A stretch of DNA of 64,000 nt, taken from assembly GCF_020829665.1 (NCBI RefSeq), contig NZ_JAIVFT010000011.1:124001-188000 (forward strand). Reading direction: 5' to 3'. The notes under the pieces were generated by a model. The model made no database searches, was not told the origin of the DNA, and saw only the letters and a list, made by a program, of their open reading frames with translations. How positions within the stretch are numbered: the first letter of the stretch is position 1; the number at the start of each line of letters is the position of its first letter. The stretch comes from Nostoc sp. CHAB 5824. GTDB lineage: Bacteria > Cyanobacteriota > Cyanobacteriia > Cyanobacteriales > Nostocaceae. Both the position numbers and the translations under genes were made by a program. Positions 32,163 through 40,398 of this stretch are shown here, piece after piece.

Positions 32163-32738
32163 TTATTTCCCCAAATTGCGCTTCATTTGTTCTAACTCAT
32201 CCTGAGTTTCCCAGCTACGGAACTTCTCTTCTAAATCATCAAACCCACCAGAATAACTGCTAGTTTGATTCGACCAGCCGCTAGTTTCAAAACGCTGCTG
32301 AGTTTGCGCTTTAGCACGGGCTGTCTGTGCTTCGGCGGCTTTAGCTTGCACTTCCTGTCGCCGCTGCTGAATTTTTCGCAGTAGTTCCTGAGATTGGTTA
32401 ATGCGTTCTTTCAGCCCTTGCATATGTCCCCAGCGCTGATTTCCTTCGCGCAACAGGGCTGCTTCTCGCTCACCTGCCGCAGCTGCTAAATCCTCTCTAC
32501 CTGCGTTTTTGGCTTTTTGAACACGGATATGCCAACGCTGAATTTCTTGAGCGGTGGACAGAATTTCTTCTTGCGATCGCTTCTCTTGTAATTGTAAATC
32601 TGCGATCAGCTTTAATGTGCCTTCCTCTTGCTCACGCAGCTGTTCTAGCAGCGCCTCTAACTCCAAATGTGGATTGTTACGCAAGAATTCTTCTAAACGG
32701 TTTTCTAGAAACCGACTCAAATCATCAAATAAGCCCAC
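32163..32738 (-). CDS. Coiled-coil protein, cyanobacterial TIGR04376-like family
   Basis: 191 residues. MGLFDDLSRFLENRLEEFLRNNP is followed by a long charged coiled coil (about residues 25-150) of the PspA/Vipp1 style and a C-terminal SGGFDDLEEKFRSWETQDEL. No membrane segment. The family is found in cyanobacteria and its function is unknown; resemblance to PspA is in coiled-coil character only. Confidence 0.7.
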   Translation of the reverse strand: MGLFDDLSRFLENRLEEFLRNNPHLELEALLEQLREQEEGTLKLIADLQLQEKRSQEEILSTAQEIQRWHIRVQKAKNAGREDLAAAAGEREAALLREGNQRWGHMQGLKERINQSQELLRKIQQRRQEVQAKAAEAQTARAKAQTQQRFETSGWSNQTSSYSGGFDDLEEKFRSWETQDELEQMKRNLGK

Positions 32739-32826
32739 TACTAGAACTCCAGAGATCGGGTGCGTGACTATTTTATTGTAGTAACGATCATCGTGAGCGG
32801 AAATCTAAATTTTAACAAAACAGAAT

Positions 32827-32865
<39 letters not shown>

Positions 32866-33011
32866 AATTAAATTCTGTTGACAATCCTTTGGGAGTCGTA
32901 CTTCCACATCCGGTGAAATTCTGGGTGTTAGTTAAATTATAAAGTTGGGAAGAATGTATTTGGTGAAACTACGCAAGCAACACTGACTTACAACATGAGG
33001 CTTTAATCAGT

Positions 33012-34496
33012 ATGAGTTCTGATTTTCAACCGCCACCTAAGAGCTTGTCCATACTAGCTTCTGTAGGAGGAGTAGTTACCGCTGTCATAGCGATCGCAAT
33101 TTTAAATGTTTGGTCTAAGCAACTTTCCAAGACTTCTACAGCAAAACCTGAAATATCAACATCCCAAAATGCTTCACGGCAGTCGGTACAACCAAACAAA
33201 CCCCAACCCCCTGTCTTTTCTGCCAAAGAAGCTGAAATAGTTGCCAGCCTTGATGCGAAATCTGTAGTTTTGCCAGGTCAACCCATTCTTAAGAACCAAC
33301 TAACAGTAGCAATAATTCCCTATGTTGCTCCTGGAGTTGGAAAGCTGACCCCAGAGGAAACGACAACTGCCCGTCAGGCTTGGTCATACTTCCAGCGCAA
33401 CTGGAACGATGAAACTGGCTTGGTCAATTCCGTTGATGGCTTTGCCTCTGTAAGTATGTGGGATCAGACAGCAGCGATCGCAGCTTTGGTTAGTGCTAGA
33501 GAACTCAATATTGTGCCTGCGGCTGAATTTGAAGCCAAAATGAGCAAAATGTTGAAGACACTGGCATCTATGCCTTTATACAAAGGGGAACTACCCAACA
33601 AGGTCTACAATACAAAAACCCTCGTACCTGTTAATTATGGTCAACTAGAAAAACGGCAAGAAATTGGTTGGTCAGCCATTGATTTAGGACGGATGGCAAT
33701 CTGGTTGAAGATTGTCGCGGCAAAATATCCAGAGATGCGACTAGAAACAGAAGCAGTTTGGAAACATTGGCAAGTTAAGCGTCTGACCAGAAAGGGACAA
33801 ATGTACGGTACTGCCGTTATCAAAGGCAAAGAACAGTACAACCAAGAAGGTCGCTTGGGCTATGAGAATTATGCTGCCTATGGTTTAAAGCTTTGGGGCT
33901 TGGATGTTAAGAAAGCCTTGGATTATCAGTCCCATGTAGCCTTTGTTGATCTTTACGGACAGGGAATTCCTTACGACCAACGTGACTATAAAAGCTCTGG
34001 AGCTAATAACTACGTTCTGAGCGAACCCTATATTTTAGATGGCATCGAAACTGGGTTTCAAGCTTTGCCTAAAGCCTATGCCGATCGGATTTTAACTGCT
34101 CAAGCAGCGCGTTATGAAGCAACAAAACAATTAACTGCTGTTACCAAAGACAACTTAGATCGCCCTCCTTACTTTGTTTACAGCAGCTTGTTTGTCAACG
34201 GAGAACCTTGGGCAACCATCGCAGATACCCGACAAAAGCACAACGATTTGCGCTTTCTCAGTGCCAAAGCTGCGATCGGCTGGCATGTGCTTTACAATAC
34301 CACTTACACCAACCAATTATTTAATTTTGTTCAAGCTAACCTTAAATCAAAAGACGGTTGGTACAACGGTTTCTACGAATCTCTGCGTCAGCCGAATAAA
34401 ACTCTCACCGCCAACAATAATGGTGTAATTTTAGAGAGTCTACTGTATAAGCAAGTTGGACAACCACTTACCGTTTGGGCAGGCGTTAAGAATTAG
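33012..34496 (+). CDS. DUF3131 domain protein
   Basis: 494 residues. A membrane segment lies near the N-terminus (about residues 13-33), followed by a Pro/Thr/Gln-rich linker; the DUF3131 domain covers about residues 110-490 (LTPEETTTARQAWSYFQRNW, SMWDQTAAIAAL, LPNKVYNT, IGWSAIDLGRMAIWL, NNYVLSEPYILDGIE). The domain has an alpha/alpha-toroid look suggesting a polysaccharide-active enzyme, but no activity is established. Probably anchored, with the domain outside the membrane. A truncated paralog lies at 38535-38993. Confidence 0.85.
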   Translation: MSSDFQPPPKSLSILASVGGVVTAVIAIAILNVWSKQLSKTSTAKPEISTSQNASRQSVQPNKPQPPVFSAKEAEIVASLDAKSVVLPGQPILKNQLTVAIIPYVAPGVGKLTPEETTTARQAWSYFQRNWNDETGLVNSVDGFASVSMWDQTAAIAALVSARELNIVPAAEFEAKMSKMLKTLASMPLYKGELPNKVYNTKTLVPVNYGQLEKRQEIGWSAIDLGRMAIWLKIVAAKYPEMRLETEAVWKHWQVKRLTRKGQMYGTAVIKGKEQYNQEGRLGYENYAAYGLKLWGLDVKKALDYQSHVAFVDLYGQGIPYDQRDYKSSGANNYVLSEPYILDGIETGFQALPKAYADRILTAQAARYEATKQLTAVTKDNLDRPPYFVYSSLFVNGEPWATIADTRQKHNDLRFLSAKAAIGWHVLYNTTYTNQLFNFVQANLKSKDGWYNGFYESLRQPNKTLTANNNGVILESLLYKQVGQPLTVWAGVKN

Positions 34497-34558
34497 CAGT
34501 CAACTTACAGCTAAAATTTTAAGGCAATGAAAAAACTGGCGTTGCTTTAATTTAGTAG

Positions 34559-34589
34559 GGTGCGTTATGGATGTTAGGACTAACGCACC
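34559..34589. terminator. Hairpin downstream of DUF3131 gene
   Basis: GGTGCGTTA (34559-34567) and TAACGCACC (34581-34589) are perfect 9-bp complements, 62 bp after the stop. It resembles a dispersed palindromic repeat and may double as a 3'-end structure; there is no U tract. Confidence 0.4.
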
Positions 34590-34623
34590 GAAAGTATCGG
34601 ATGGTGCGTGAGACGGAACGTAA

Positions 34624-35004
34624 TTACACAATGCCTGACTCGGCAGATATTACTGTTTGGTTGACCGTCGGGCGTGCTTTCTTTCGATCTGACTTGCGTG
34701 TTCCACCAGCCATCCCATATTCATCACTATTTTTGCCATAGCGAGATGCAACACTCAGCAGCATCTGCTCAGAATAACTATTTAACTCACGTTCTGCTTC
34801 TACTAATGAATTCTGTGTTTTATCTACCATCGCTCGTGCTTGATTGTAAGCGGCTAGCTTGTCTCGTAACTCCAGAATTCTTGTGTTGTAACTAGCGATT
34901 GATAATCCATTACCAAAGTTTAACTCAGAATTAATCATCTGTATTCCTTCAATCCGTCGCTCAGCTTTGGTAAGTGCAAGCGAGTTGCGTTTGCGTAGCG
35001 TCAT
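34624..35004 (-). CDS. Conserved hypothetical protein, helical
   Basis: 126 residues, not recognised. Basic start (MTLRKRNSLALTKAERRIEG), a helical middle with heptad-like AYNQARAMVDKTQNSLVEAERELNS (about 68-92), and a basic C-terminus with GGTRKSDRKKARPTVNQT. No Cys, no membrane segment. It looks like a coiled-coil cytoplasmic protein of cyanobacteria; no neighbour suggests a role. Confidence 0.6.
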   Translation of the reverse strand: MTLRKRNSLALTKAERRIEGIQMINSELNFGNGLSIASYNTRILELRDKLAAYNQARAMVDKTQNSLVEAERELNSYSEQMLLSVASRYGKNSDEYGMAGGTRKSDRKKARPTVNQTVISAESGIV

Positions 35005-35154
35005 ATAAGTTTTCCTGTTTGGATTTGAATATAAAGAACCTAACGGTAATTTATACGTGGTTCTTTAGATACTATTAGAGTACGCAATAAGCAGATGCAG
35101 CAGCCACAGTGAAGCTACATAACTTTGAAAGCATTAGGATGATTAAATTGGATA

Positions 35155-35257
35155 TAGCGGTTCCCATTCAGACGCGGTACAACATTACATTACAAGGTGT
35201 AGGGGCACGGCACTGCCGTGCCCCTACGGGTGTACCTCACGTAAACGAGAACCGCTA
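35155..35257. mobile_element. MITE-like element with central 14-bp hairpin
   Basis: TAGCGGTTC (35155-35163) and GAACCGCTA (35249-35257) are perfect 9-bp terminal inverted repeats. Inside, GTAGGGGCACGGCA (35199-35212) and TGCCGTGCCCCTAC (35214-35227) form a perfect 14-bp stem. A related inner part in the opposite direction, including GGTGTACC/GGTACACC, occurs at 45184-45216. Confidence 0.65.
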
Positions 35258-35301
35258 GAAATAAGGGTAGGTTTGCTGAAATTAGTCAGAAAAACAAGTT
35301 T

Positions 35302-35513
35302 ATGAATCGCAAAAGTTGATTCACGAATCACAAAAGTTGATTTACAGCTCAAAAACTTAATTTGCGAGTCGCAAAAGTTGATTTACGAGTTAAAAACTTA
35401 ATTTGCAAGTCGCAAAAGTTAATTTACGAGTTAAAAACTTAATTTGCAAGTCGCAAAAGTTAATTTACGAGTTAAAAACTTAATTTACGAATCGCAAAAG
35501 TTGATTTACGAAG
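35302..35513. repeat. Imperfect tandem array, about 20.5-bp units in a 41-bp register
   Basis: CGCAAAAGTT starts at 35308, 35370, 35411, 35452 and 35493; the last four are exactly 41 bp apart. Between them stands the sister half-unit with TTAAAAACTTAATTT. About ten half-units are visible. No open frame runs through it. Confidence 0.85.
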
Positions 35514-35624
35514 CGATCGCTAGCACTATTGAAATACTAGCATCCTGAAGCGCGATCGCGCTTGTGGTAGCTTTAAGACCTGTTCCTTCGATCTCATATC
35601 GGGGGTAGTCGAATTATGGCGATT

Positions 35625-36248
35625 TTACCTACCAGCCCTCAACACCTGTTCAGCCGTCAGTTTTAAATCTGGGAAGGTTAGAGAGACGATGGTCTGATTG
35701 CCCCGAAATTGCTGAATTTCATACTCTCCATCCACTAGCATACAGATAGAGAGGGTGGGCTGTTTGGGCTTTCCAATGTGTCGAGTACCACCATTACCTG
35801 CGTAGTCAGCAATCCAATATTCGGGAATGCCTAAAACCGCGTAGTCTTCAACCTTACGGGCATAATCATTTTGCCAGTTGCTACTAACAACTTCCGCCAC
35901 AAATTTAATCGAACTGCCCAGCGTCAGGAGCGACTGTTCAGACCAAAGCAGTTTTTTGGTAAGTTCATCTCGATCAATAACTGCAACATCAGGTCGAAAT
36001 GCTGTCATACCAATGTTAGAAGGGCGCAATAGTCCCCTCTGAAGGACAAACCAAGGTAAACCTGTTCCGTCGTGGACACAAACCTTCGCGGTGATAAAGG
36101 CTGCAACCTCTTCATGCAGACCTGTTGGCTCCAAGTCAAACACCTCTCCATCGATCAGTTCATAGCAGTTATCGCCACTATAACGGGCGAGAAACTCGTC
36201 AAAGCTAAGTGCCTTCTGTTGTATTGGTTGGTTGATCGCAAGGGTCAT
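35625..36248 (-). CDS. Uma2 family protein (DUF820, restriction-endonuclease-like fold)
   Basis: 207 residues. Family landmarks are YELIDGEVFDLEP (N-terminal Glu), FRPDVAVIDRD, FVAEVVSSNWQNDYARKVEDY and GIPEYWIADY. The D...E-x-V pattern recalls the PD-(D/E)XK nuclease core; nuclease activity is inferred from fold, not shown for most members. These genes are highly repeated in Nostoc genomes. Stand-alone. Confidence 0.88.
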   Translation of the reverse strand: MTLAINQPIQQKALSFDEFLARYSGDNCYELIDGEVFDLEPTGLHEEVAAFITAKVCVHDGTGLPWFVLQRGLLRPSNIGMTAFRPDVAVIDRDELTKKLLWSEQSLLTLGSSIKFVAEVVSSNWQNDYARKVEDYAVLGIPEYWIADYAGNGGTRHIGKPKQPTLSICMLVDGEYEIQQFRGNQTIVSLTFPDLKLTAEQVLRAGR

Positions 36249-36320
36249 AGGTCAATTTAGCCCAATCAATGCCTTCAGTCTATCAGCTCAAATATGTGAC
36301 AGATTAAACTCCCAATACGG

Positions 36321-37061
36321 TCATTGTGCATGGGTATTGTTATATAGCTCGCTAACGATGGAAAAAAGTTCTGAAAGTGTAACAACACGATAGCCTCTTC
36401 TAGCAAGCTCAGGTAAAACTCGCTCTAGAGTTAATGCTGCTCTTTCGCCCCGTTCACCATCATCATGCAGAATAACTATTGAACCGGGACGAGTATTCAA
36501 TAAAATATGATTCGATGCAAACCAAGGTGAGTGAATATGAGTATCGAGTGGAAATATAGAGCCTAAAGCAACTGTATATCCATATTTTTGGGCTATCTTA
36601 ACCATTGTGTGATTATACCAGCCAGATGCAGGTCGTAACCAATGAGGAACACTGAATTGGGTAAGAATGTGATGAGCCTCGATTAAGTTTGCCTCGAATT
36701 CTTCTGATGACAGCTTAATGCTTGGCTCATCTTTGGTAAGGTGATTTCCTAATTCATGACCTTGCTCAATTATTTGTAAGACAATAGACTCATTTGTTCT
36801 AACTTTATTACTAATGATAAAGAAGGTTGCTCGTGCCTGATAATGTCGCAACACCTCAAGAAGTTTAGGTGTCGTGTTGGGATCAGGAGTATCGTCTATA
36901 GTAAGAGCAATAATTTTCTGAGTGGTTTTAGCAAAGTAAATAACTCCTGGAAAAATAGAGGCAATGATTGAAAGTAGCCATCTAGGTTGGAAGAGAAATA
37001 AAGTCATAACTATAATTAACCCAATCAAAGACGCTACGGCTATAGTATAGCTAAATGTCAA
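36321..37061 (-). CDS. Polysaccharide deacetylase (NodB homology), membrane-anchored
   Basis: 246 residues. An N-terminal membrane segment (about 5-40) precedes the NodB domain: ALTIDDTPDPNTTPKLLEVL carries the catalytic Asp pair, and HELGNHLTKDEPS the metal-binding His (the second His position is not obvious, since family members usually show H-x3-H and here it reads HLTKDEPS). ILHDDGERGERAA and RPASGWYNHTMV match later motifs. It would remove acetyl groups from a cell-surface glycan. Third gene of a tight minus-strand operon, 28 bp after the membrane-protein gene. Confidence 0.78.
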   Translation of the reverse strand: MTFSYTIAVASLIGLIIVMTLFLFQPRWLLSIIASIFPGVIYFAKTTQKIIALTIDDTPDPNTTPKLLEVLRHYQARATFFIISNKVRTNESIVLQIIEQGHELGNHLTKDEPSIKLSSEEFEANLIEAHHILTQFSVPHWLRPASGWYNHTMVKIAQKYGYTVALGSIFPLDTHIHSPWFASNHILLNTRPGSIVILHDDGERGERAALTLERVLPELARRGYRVVTLSELFSIVSELYNNTHAQ

Positions 37062-37089
37062 AAAACCCTCTAATAAAATAGTCCTTACC

Positions 37090-37857
37090 TCATTTTTTTA
37101 AACTATGTTTAAAGAGAAATTCTAGAAATATTCCTGTAAGTGTCGCATAAGGGAGCAAAGCCATTAAACTAGCAAAGTAAAATGACCCTACAGCGCTCCC
37201 CCGACCGAAGATTATAGTTAAAAATAAAGAGAGAAAATTGCTAATAAAGATACCAACTGAAATACCCATTACACTCAAGAAAAACCATAAAATTGAGTCA
37301 CTAAACTGCTCCCTGATTAGTAGCCATTGAGCCAATCCAATTAAACTTCCCCAAACAATGAATACTAATATTTTTTCTCCTACTTCAATTCTTTTTCTAG
37401 TAAGACTTGAGTCTTGCGAAGCAAAGTTAAGAAGCGTAGGAACATAAAATAAGCCTGAGTATAGAGTTGTTGGGATAAAGTGTGCAAAGCTAGTAAATAA
37501 AATCCAATATATATTTTTGCTAATGCCAAGTTGAAAGAGAAAAATGTTTTGAGATACAGATACACCAATACCAATTCCTAAAATTGGAACTAGTATAGGT
37601 ATAATAGTTATCAACAAAAACAAAAATTCTCCCGTTTGTATCGAGACAAAATCGAGAGAGTTATGGAGAGGGTAACTCAGCGGCTTAATAAGAACTATTC
37701 CAATAAACAAACCTATCAAACCACCTAAAAACGTGAATCCCATCCAAGGCAATGTGATATTTTGATTTGTATGTAAGGCTAACAAGCTGTTTTCAGACAT
37801 AACAGCATTACTTGTAATAAAGAAAACTACGGCATTCAACATATAAATAAGACCCAA
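37090..37857 (-). CDS. Polytopic membrane protein of unknown function
   Basis: 255 residues with about seven hydrophobic segments (near 2-20, 37-58, 75-100, 115-135, 165-180, 192-220, 225-245) and no recognisable motif. The sequence does not point to a known transporter. Middle gene of the operon, 37 bp after the SLATT-like gene and 28 bp before the deacetylase gene, so it probably works with them at the membrane. Confidence 0.6.
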   Translation of the reverse strand: MGLIYMLNAVVFFITSNAVMSENSLLALHTNQNITLPWMGFTFLGGLIGLFIGIVLIKPLSYPLHNSLDFVSIQTGEFLFLLITIIPILVPILGIGIGVSVSQNIFLFQLGISKNIYWILFTSFAHFIPTTLYSGLFYVPTLLNFASQDSSLTRKRIEVGEKILVFIVWGSLIGLAQWLLIREQFSDSILWFFLSVMGISVGIFISNFLSLFLTIIFGRGSAVGSFYFASLMALLPYATLTGIFLEFLFKHSLKK

Positions 37858-37894
37858 CTTATCATTTCAGGTATTTTCTATGATTTATCTTGTT

Positions 37895-38326
37895 TTATGA
37901 TTTGTTTTGTTCGGTCTCGCATTCAATTTCTCCAACATATTTAATCGCTGCATAAAATTCTTCAAGCAGTTTTTTCAATTCCTCATCATTTTCTGTGTTT
38001 TTAAGTCTATGCTCAATAATAAGTAAATCGGCTTCAATTTGAGCATATTTTCCGGCTTTTCCTTTGACACGAAACTCTTTATTGGCAGACTGAGAAAGAA
38101 CAGCAACGGAGCCAGAGAAGGCTATTCCGAATTTAATCCAGTCTTTATAAGTTTCATTATTGATAACTCCCAAAATCGTAGTAACTGCGGTCAAAGTTAT
38201 ACCAGATACGGTTAAAGTAATATTCCACCAATGATTAATATTTCGTAGCCTACTAACTCTCCTTCTGCGAAATTCCTGAACCTCTTGAAGAAAAGCTTTT
38301 CCTTTTTCGGTCGGCGTACTATCCAT
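37895..38326 (-). CDS. Two-TM protein resembling the SLATT domain
   Basis: 143 residues. An amphipathic N-terminus (EVQEFRRRRVSRLRNINHWW) is followed by two membrane segments (WNITLTVSGITLTAVTTILG, about 34-53, and IKFGIAFSGSVAVLSQSANK) and a charged C-terminal helix (YAQIEADLLIIEHRLKN). This layout, two hydrophobic helices flanked by soluble helices, is that of SLATT (SMODS/SLOG-associating) effectors and related DUF4231 proteins. SLATT proteins are predicted pore-forming effectors in nucleotide-signalling conflict systems, but no SMODS or SLOG gene is adjacent, so the assignment is tentative. First gene of the three-gene operon. Confidence 0.55.
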   Translation of the reverse strand: MDSTPTEKGKAFLQEVQEFRRRRVSRLRNINHWWNITLTVSGITLTAVTTILGVINNETYKDWIKFGIAFSGSVAVLSQSANKEFRVKGKAGKYAQIEADLLIIEHRLKNTENDEELKKLLEEFYAAIKYVGEIECETEQNKS

Positions 38327-38534
38327 ACATTACCTCGCGCAGAATAATTAAAACGAAGCCAATTTCCTTTACTACTAATAAGAAAGAGATGAGGAGCCAG
38401 CTAACTAGTTATTAGACTGAAACTTTCCACATATCACACCAAGCGATCCAGGTAGATAAAGGATTACAGGGGTATTGGTCATAATATAAATAAATTTTCC
38501 GGATATCGTCAATATCCAATTATTTCGTCACAGT

Positions 38535-38993
38535 TTAGCTCCACTCACCCCTGAAGAACAAACTTATGCTCGTGCTGCTTGGCAATATTTTGTCAAAAAC
38601 TATCAGCCAAGAACGGGGTTTACCAATTCTACTGGAGGTTATCCTTCCGGTATACTCTGGGACATGGGGAATTACCTGATGGTGTTAAATGCGGCGCGCT
38701 GGTTGAATCTCACTGACCAAGCAGATTTTGATGCGCGTTTCAACAAGTTTTTGACAACTCTCAGTAGTCTGAAGTTATTTGAAGATACCTTACCCAATAA
38801 AGTCTATAACGCAGCCAATGCACAAATGGTTGATTATGGTAATAATCCACTGGAGCGGGGTATTGGTTGGTCTGCTTTGGATGTCGGGCCAATCCTGGCT
38901 GCATTTGATGTCATCCGCACCTGTCATCCTCAATATAATGATTGGCTCAAAGGAATTGTAGCGAAGTGGCAGGTTGCGCGATCGCTATTTTAA
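38535..38993 (+). pseudogene. Truncated second copy of the DUF3131 gene
   Basis: The frame from about 38535 reads LAPLTPEEQTYARAAWQYF, then ILWDMGNYLMVLNAARWLNL, LPNKVYN and ERGIGWSALDVGPILAAFDV, each aligning in order with residues of the complete DUF3131 protein at 33012-34496. It has no N-terminal membrane part, and it stops after KWQVARSLF at a GCGATCGC site, losing about the last two thirds of the domain. Confidence 0.8.
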
Positions 38994-39085
38994 TAACCTC
39001 TAAGAGATTTCCAACAAATAAATTATTCGATCTTGTAGAGTATTGTTTATTTCAAAGGCGCTAAGTCTTTAAATGAATATGATAA

Positions 39086-39106
39086 GAGGGGGCATTGAAC
39101 CCCCTC
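39086..39106. repeat. Short hairpin GAGGGGG/CCCCCTC
   Basis: A 7-bp perfect GC-rich inverted repeat with a 7-base loop in the 288-bp gap after the DUF3131 remnant. Function unclear. Confidence 0.4.
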
Positions 39107-39281
39107 ACTTGTCCCGCAATTAAGAATCACCACTACACCAGAATGATTAGTGGGAGTACTTTTGCTGACATTTAGATGGAACAGCAAAAACTAGACCAAA
39201 AGATGATCGTCCTTTAGCCCTATCTACCGGGAAATCATCGTAGCAGATTTCTGAGATTTGGCGGGATATTCGAGTCAATAG

Positions 39282-39494
39282 TTACTGTGATTTTGACAAA
39301 CTGCCAACTGTTCTTGTTGAGTCTGGTGTTTCCATCTCAGAGTTTTCAGCATTGTCAACCTCAAGAGTTCGGAGCAATTCTCGAACTACATCTGTTGCTG
39401 GTCTTCCTGTCGCAGCACAGTAGCATTGAAGTTTCTTCATTTCCTCGGTTGTGAGATTTACTGTCAGTCGTTTTACAGCCCACTTTTTATTCAT
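39282..39494 (-). CDS. Small ribbon-helix-helix protein
   Basis: 70 residues. VKRLTVNLTTEEMKKLQCYC starts with the short strand of a ribbon-helix-helix domain, followed by two helices with RPATDVVRELLRTLE. CopG/Arc-type proteins of this size bind operators as dimers and often serve as antitoxins. No toxin gene is adjacent, so the role is unknown. Confidence 0.6.
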   Translation of the reverse strand: MNKKWAVKRLTVNLTTEEMKKLQCYCAATGRPATDVVRELLRTLEVDNAENSEMETPDSTRTVGSLSKSQ

Positions 39495-39550
39495 GATCCT
39501 CTTTTGTCTTTAATATGTTCCTTTTTGCTGAAATCACCAAGTCATTAGGG

Positions 39551-40198
39551 TTACTCCCGCAGTGCATAACCAACACCACGGACTATATGAATCAAACGCT
39601 TTTCTTTATTGTCTTCTAATTTGAGTCGCAGATAACAAATATAAACCTCAATAATATTAGAATCACCCATGAAGTCGTAACCCCAAACTTTCTCTCTTAT
39701 TTTGGTTTCTAGTAAACACCTGACGCGGATGTGGGAGGAGATATTCTAATAAGTCAAACTCTTTTGCTGTTAATTCAATGCTTCGTTTCCCCCGAAATAC
39801 TTCACGGGTGCGGCGATTTCAGCTTAAACCTTCAAATTGTAACAAAGCCTCGTCTGTTTCTTGCGTGCGCCGGAGATGGGCGCGAATTCTAGCTAGTAGT
39901 TCCTCATAATCATCGGCTCCCGCATCTAAACCTGCGACGCGATCGCTCAGTTCATCTTTTGCTGTCAATAAAATTACTGGTACTGTACTACCTGTGGCTC
40001 GTAAACGGCGATAAATTTCCAAACCTGTCAAGCCAGGTAACATCCAATCCAGGATCGCTAAATCTGGCGATGAGTCTCGCGCCGGGGTTAGACCAGCAAT
40101 GCCATCATGGGCTACACTTACGTGATATCCTTCGCTACTAAGTTCTAATTTGACAAATCGCGCCAGTTTGATTTCATCTTCCACCAAAAGGATTCGTC
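39551..40198 (-). pseudogene. Broken PhoB/OmpR-type response regulator
   Basis: The receiver domain is readable (ILLVEDEIKLARFVKLELSS, LAILDWMLPGLTGLEIYRRL, VILLTAKDE). Several lesions stand out. The start region is out of frame: a TGA lies just before the R-I-L-L-V-E-D frame. The text between GADDY and EELLARIRAHLRR lacks the usual LVKPF segment with its conserved Lys. A TGA ends the frame after LLQFEGLS. The winged-helix half then continues as NRRTREVFRGKRSIELTAKE, and after a further frame change as VWGYDFMGDSNIIEVYI to RLIHIVRGVGYALRE. The gene cannot make a full regulator. Confidence 0.85.
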
Positions 40199-40199
40199 A

Positions 40200-40322
40200 T
40201 TCCAAAGAGCGATCGCAAAACAAAGCCGTTGATGATTATCGGAAATACCAGCAATACCATCTTCACCCCAACGGTAGGCGCGAGAACGAGCCTGATCGTG
40301 GGTAGAAACAGTCCCAAGCTAT
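40200..40322 (-). pseudogene. Short fragment of a GH63/MGH1-type glucosidase gene
   Basis: On the minus strand one frame reads THDQARSRAYRWGEDGIAG then ISDNHQRLCFAIALW, which recalls the N-terminal region of GH63-like glucosidases found in cyanobacteria. The preceding AWDCFYP is in a different frame, so there is an indel as well. The fragment abuts the dead response regulator. Recognition is from memory of the family motif. Confidence 0.5.
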
Positions 40323-40398
40323 GTTAATTTCCTCTGACTTCCACACACATAAAACAAATTTTTATTTTGTTGATTCGTTTAGTTAGCAAATATCATGT

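Larger units (their letters stand above)
35005..35624. other. Intergenic region with a MITE-like element and a tandem array
   Basis: About 620 bp without a gene. It contains the 103-bp element at 35155-35257 and the 41-bp-period tandem array at about 35302-35513, ending at a GCGATCGC site. Confidence 0.65.

Noticed and set aside
35302..35513. CRISPR array
   Set aside because: Units are contiguous variants of each other with no unique spacers and no cas genes in the window.
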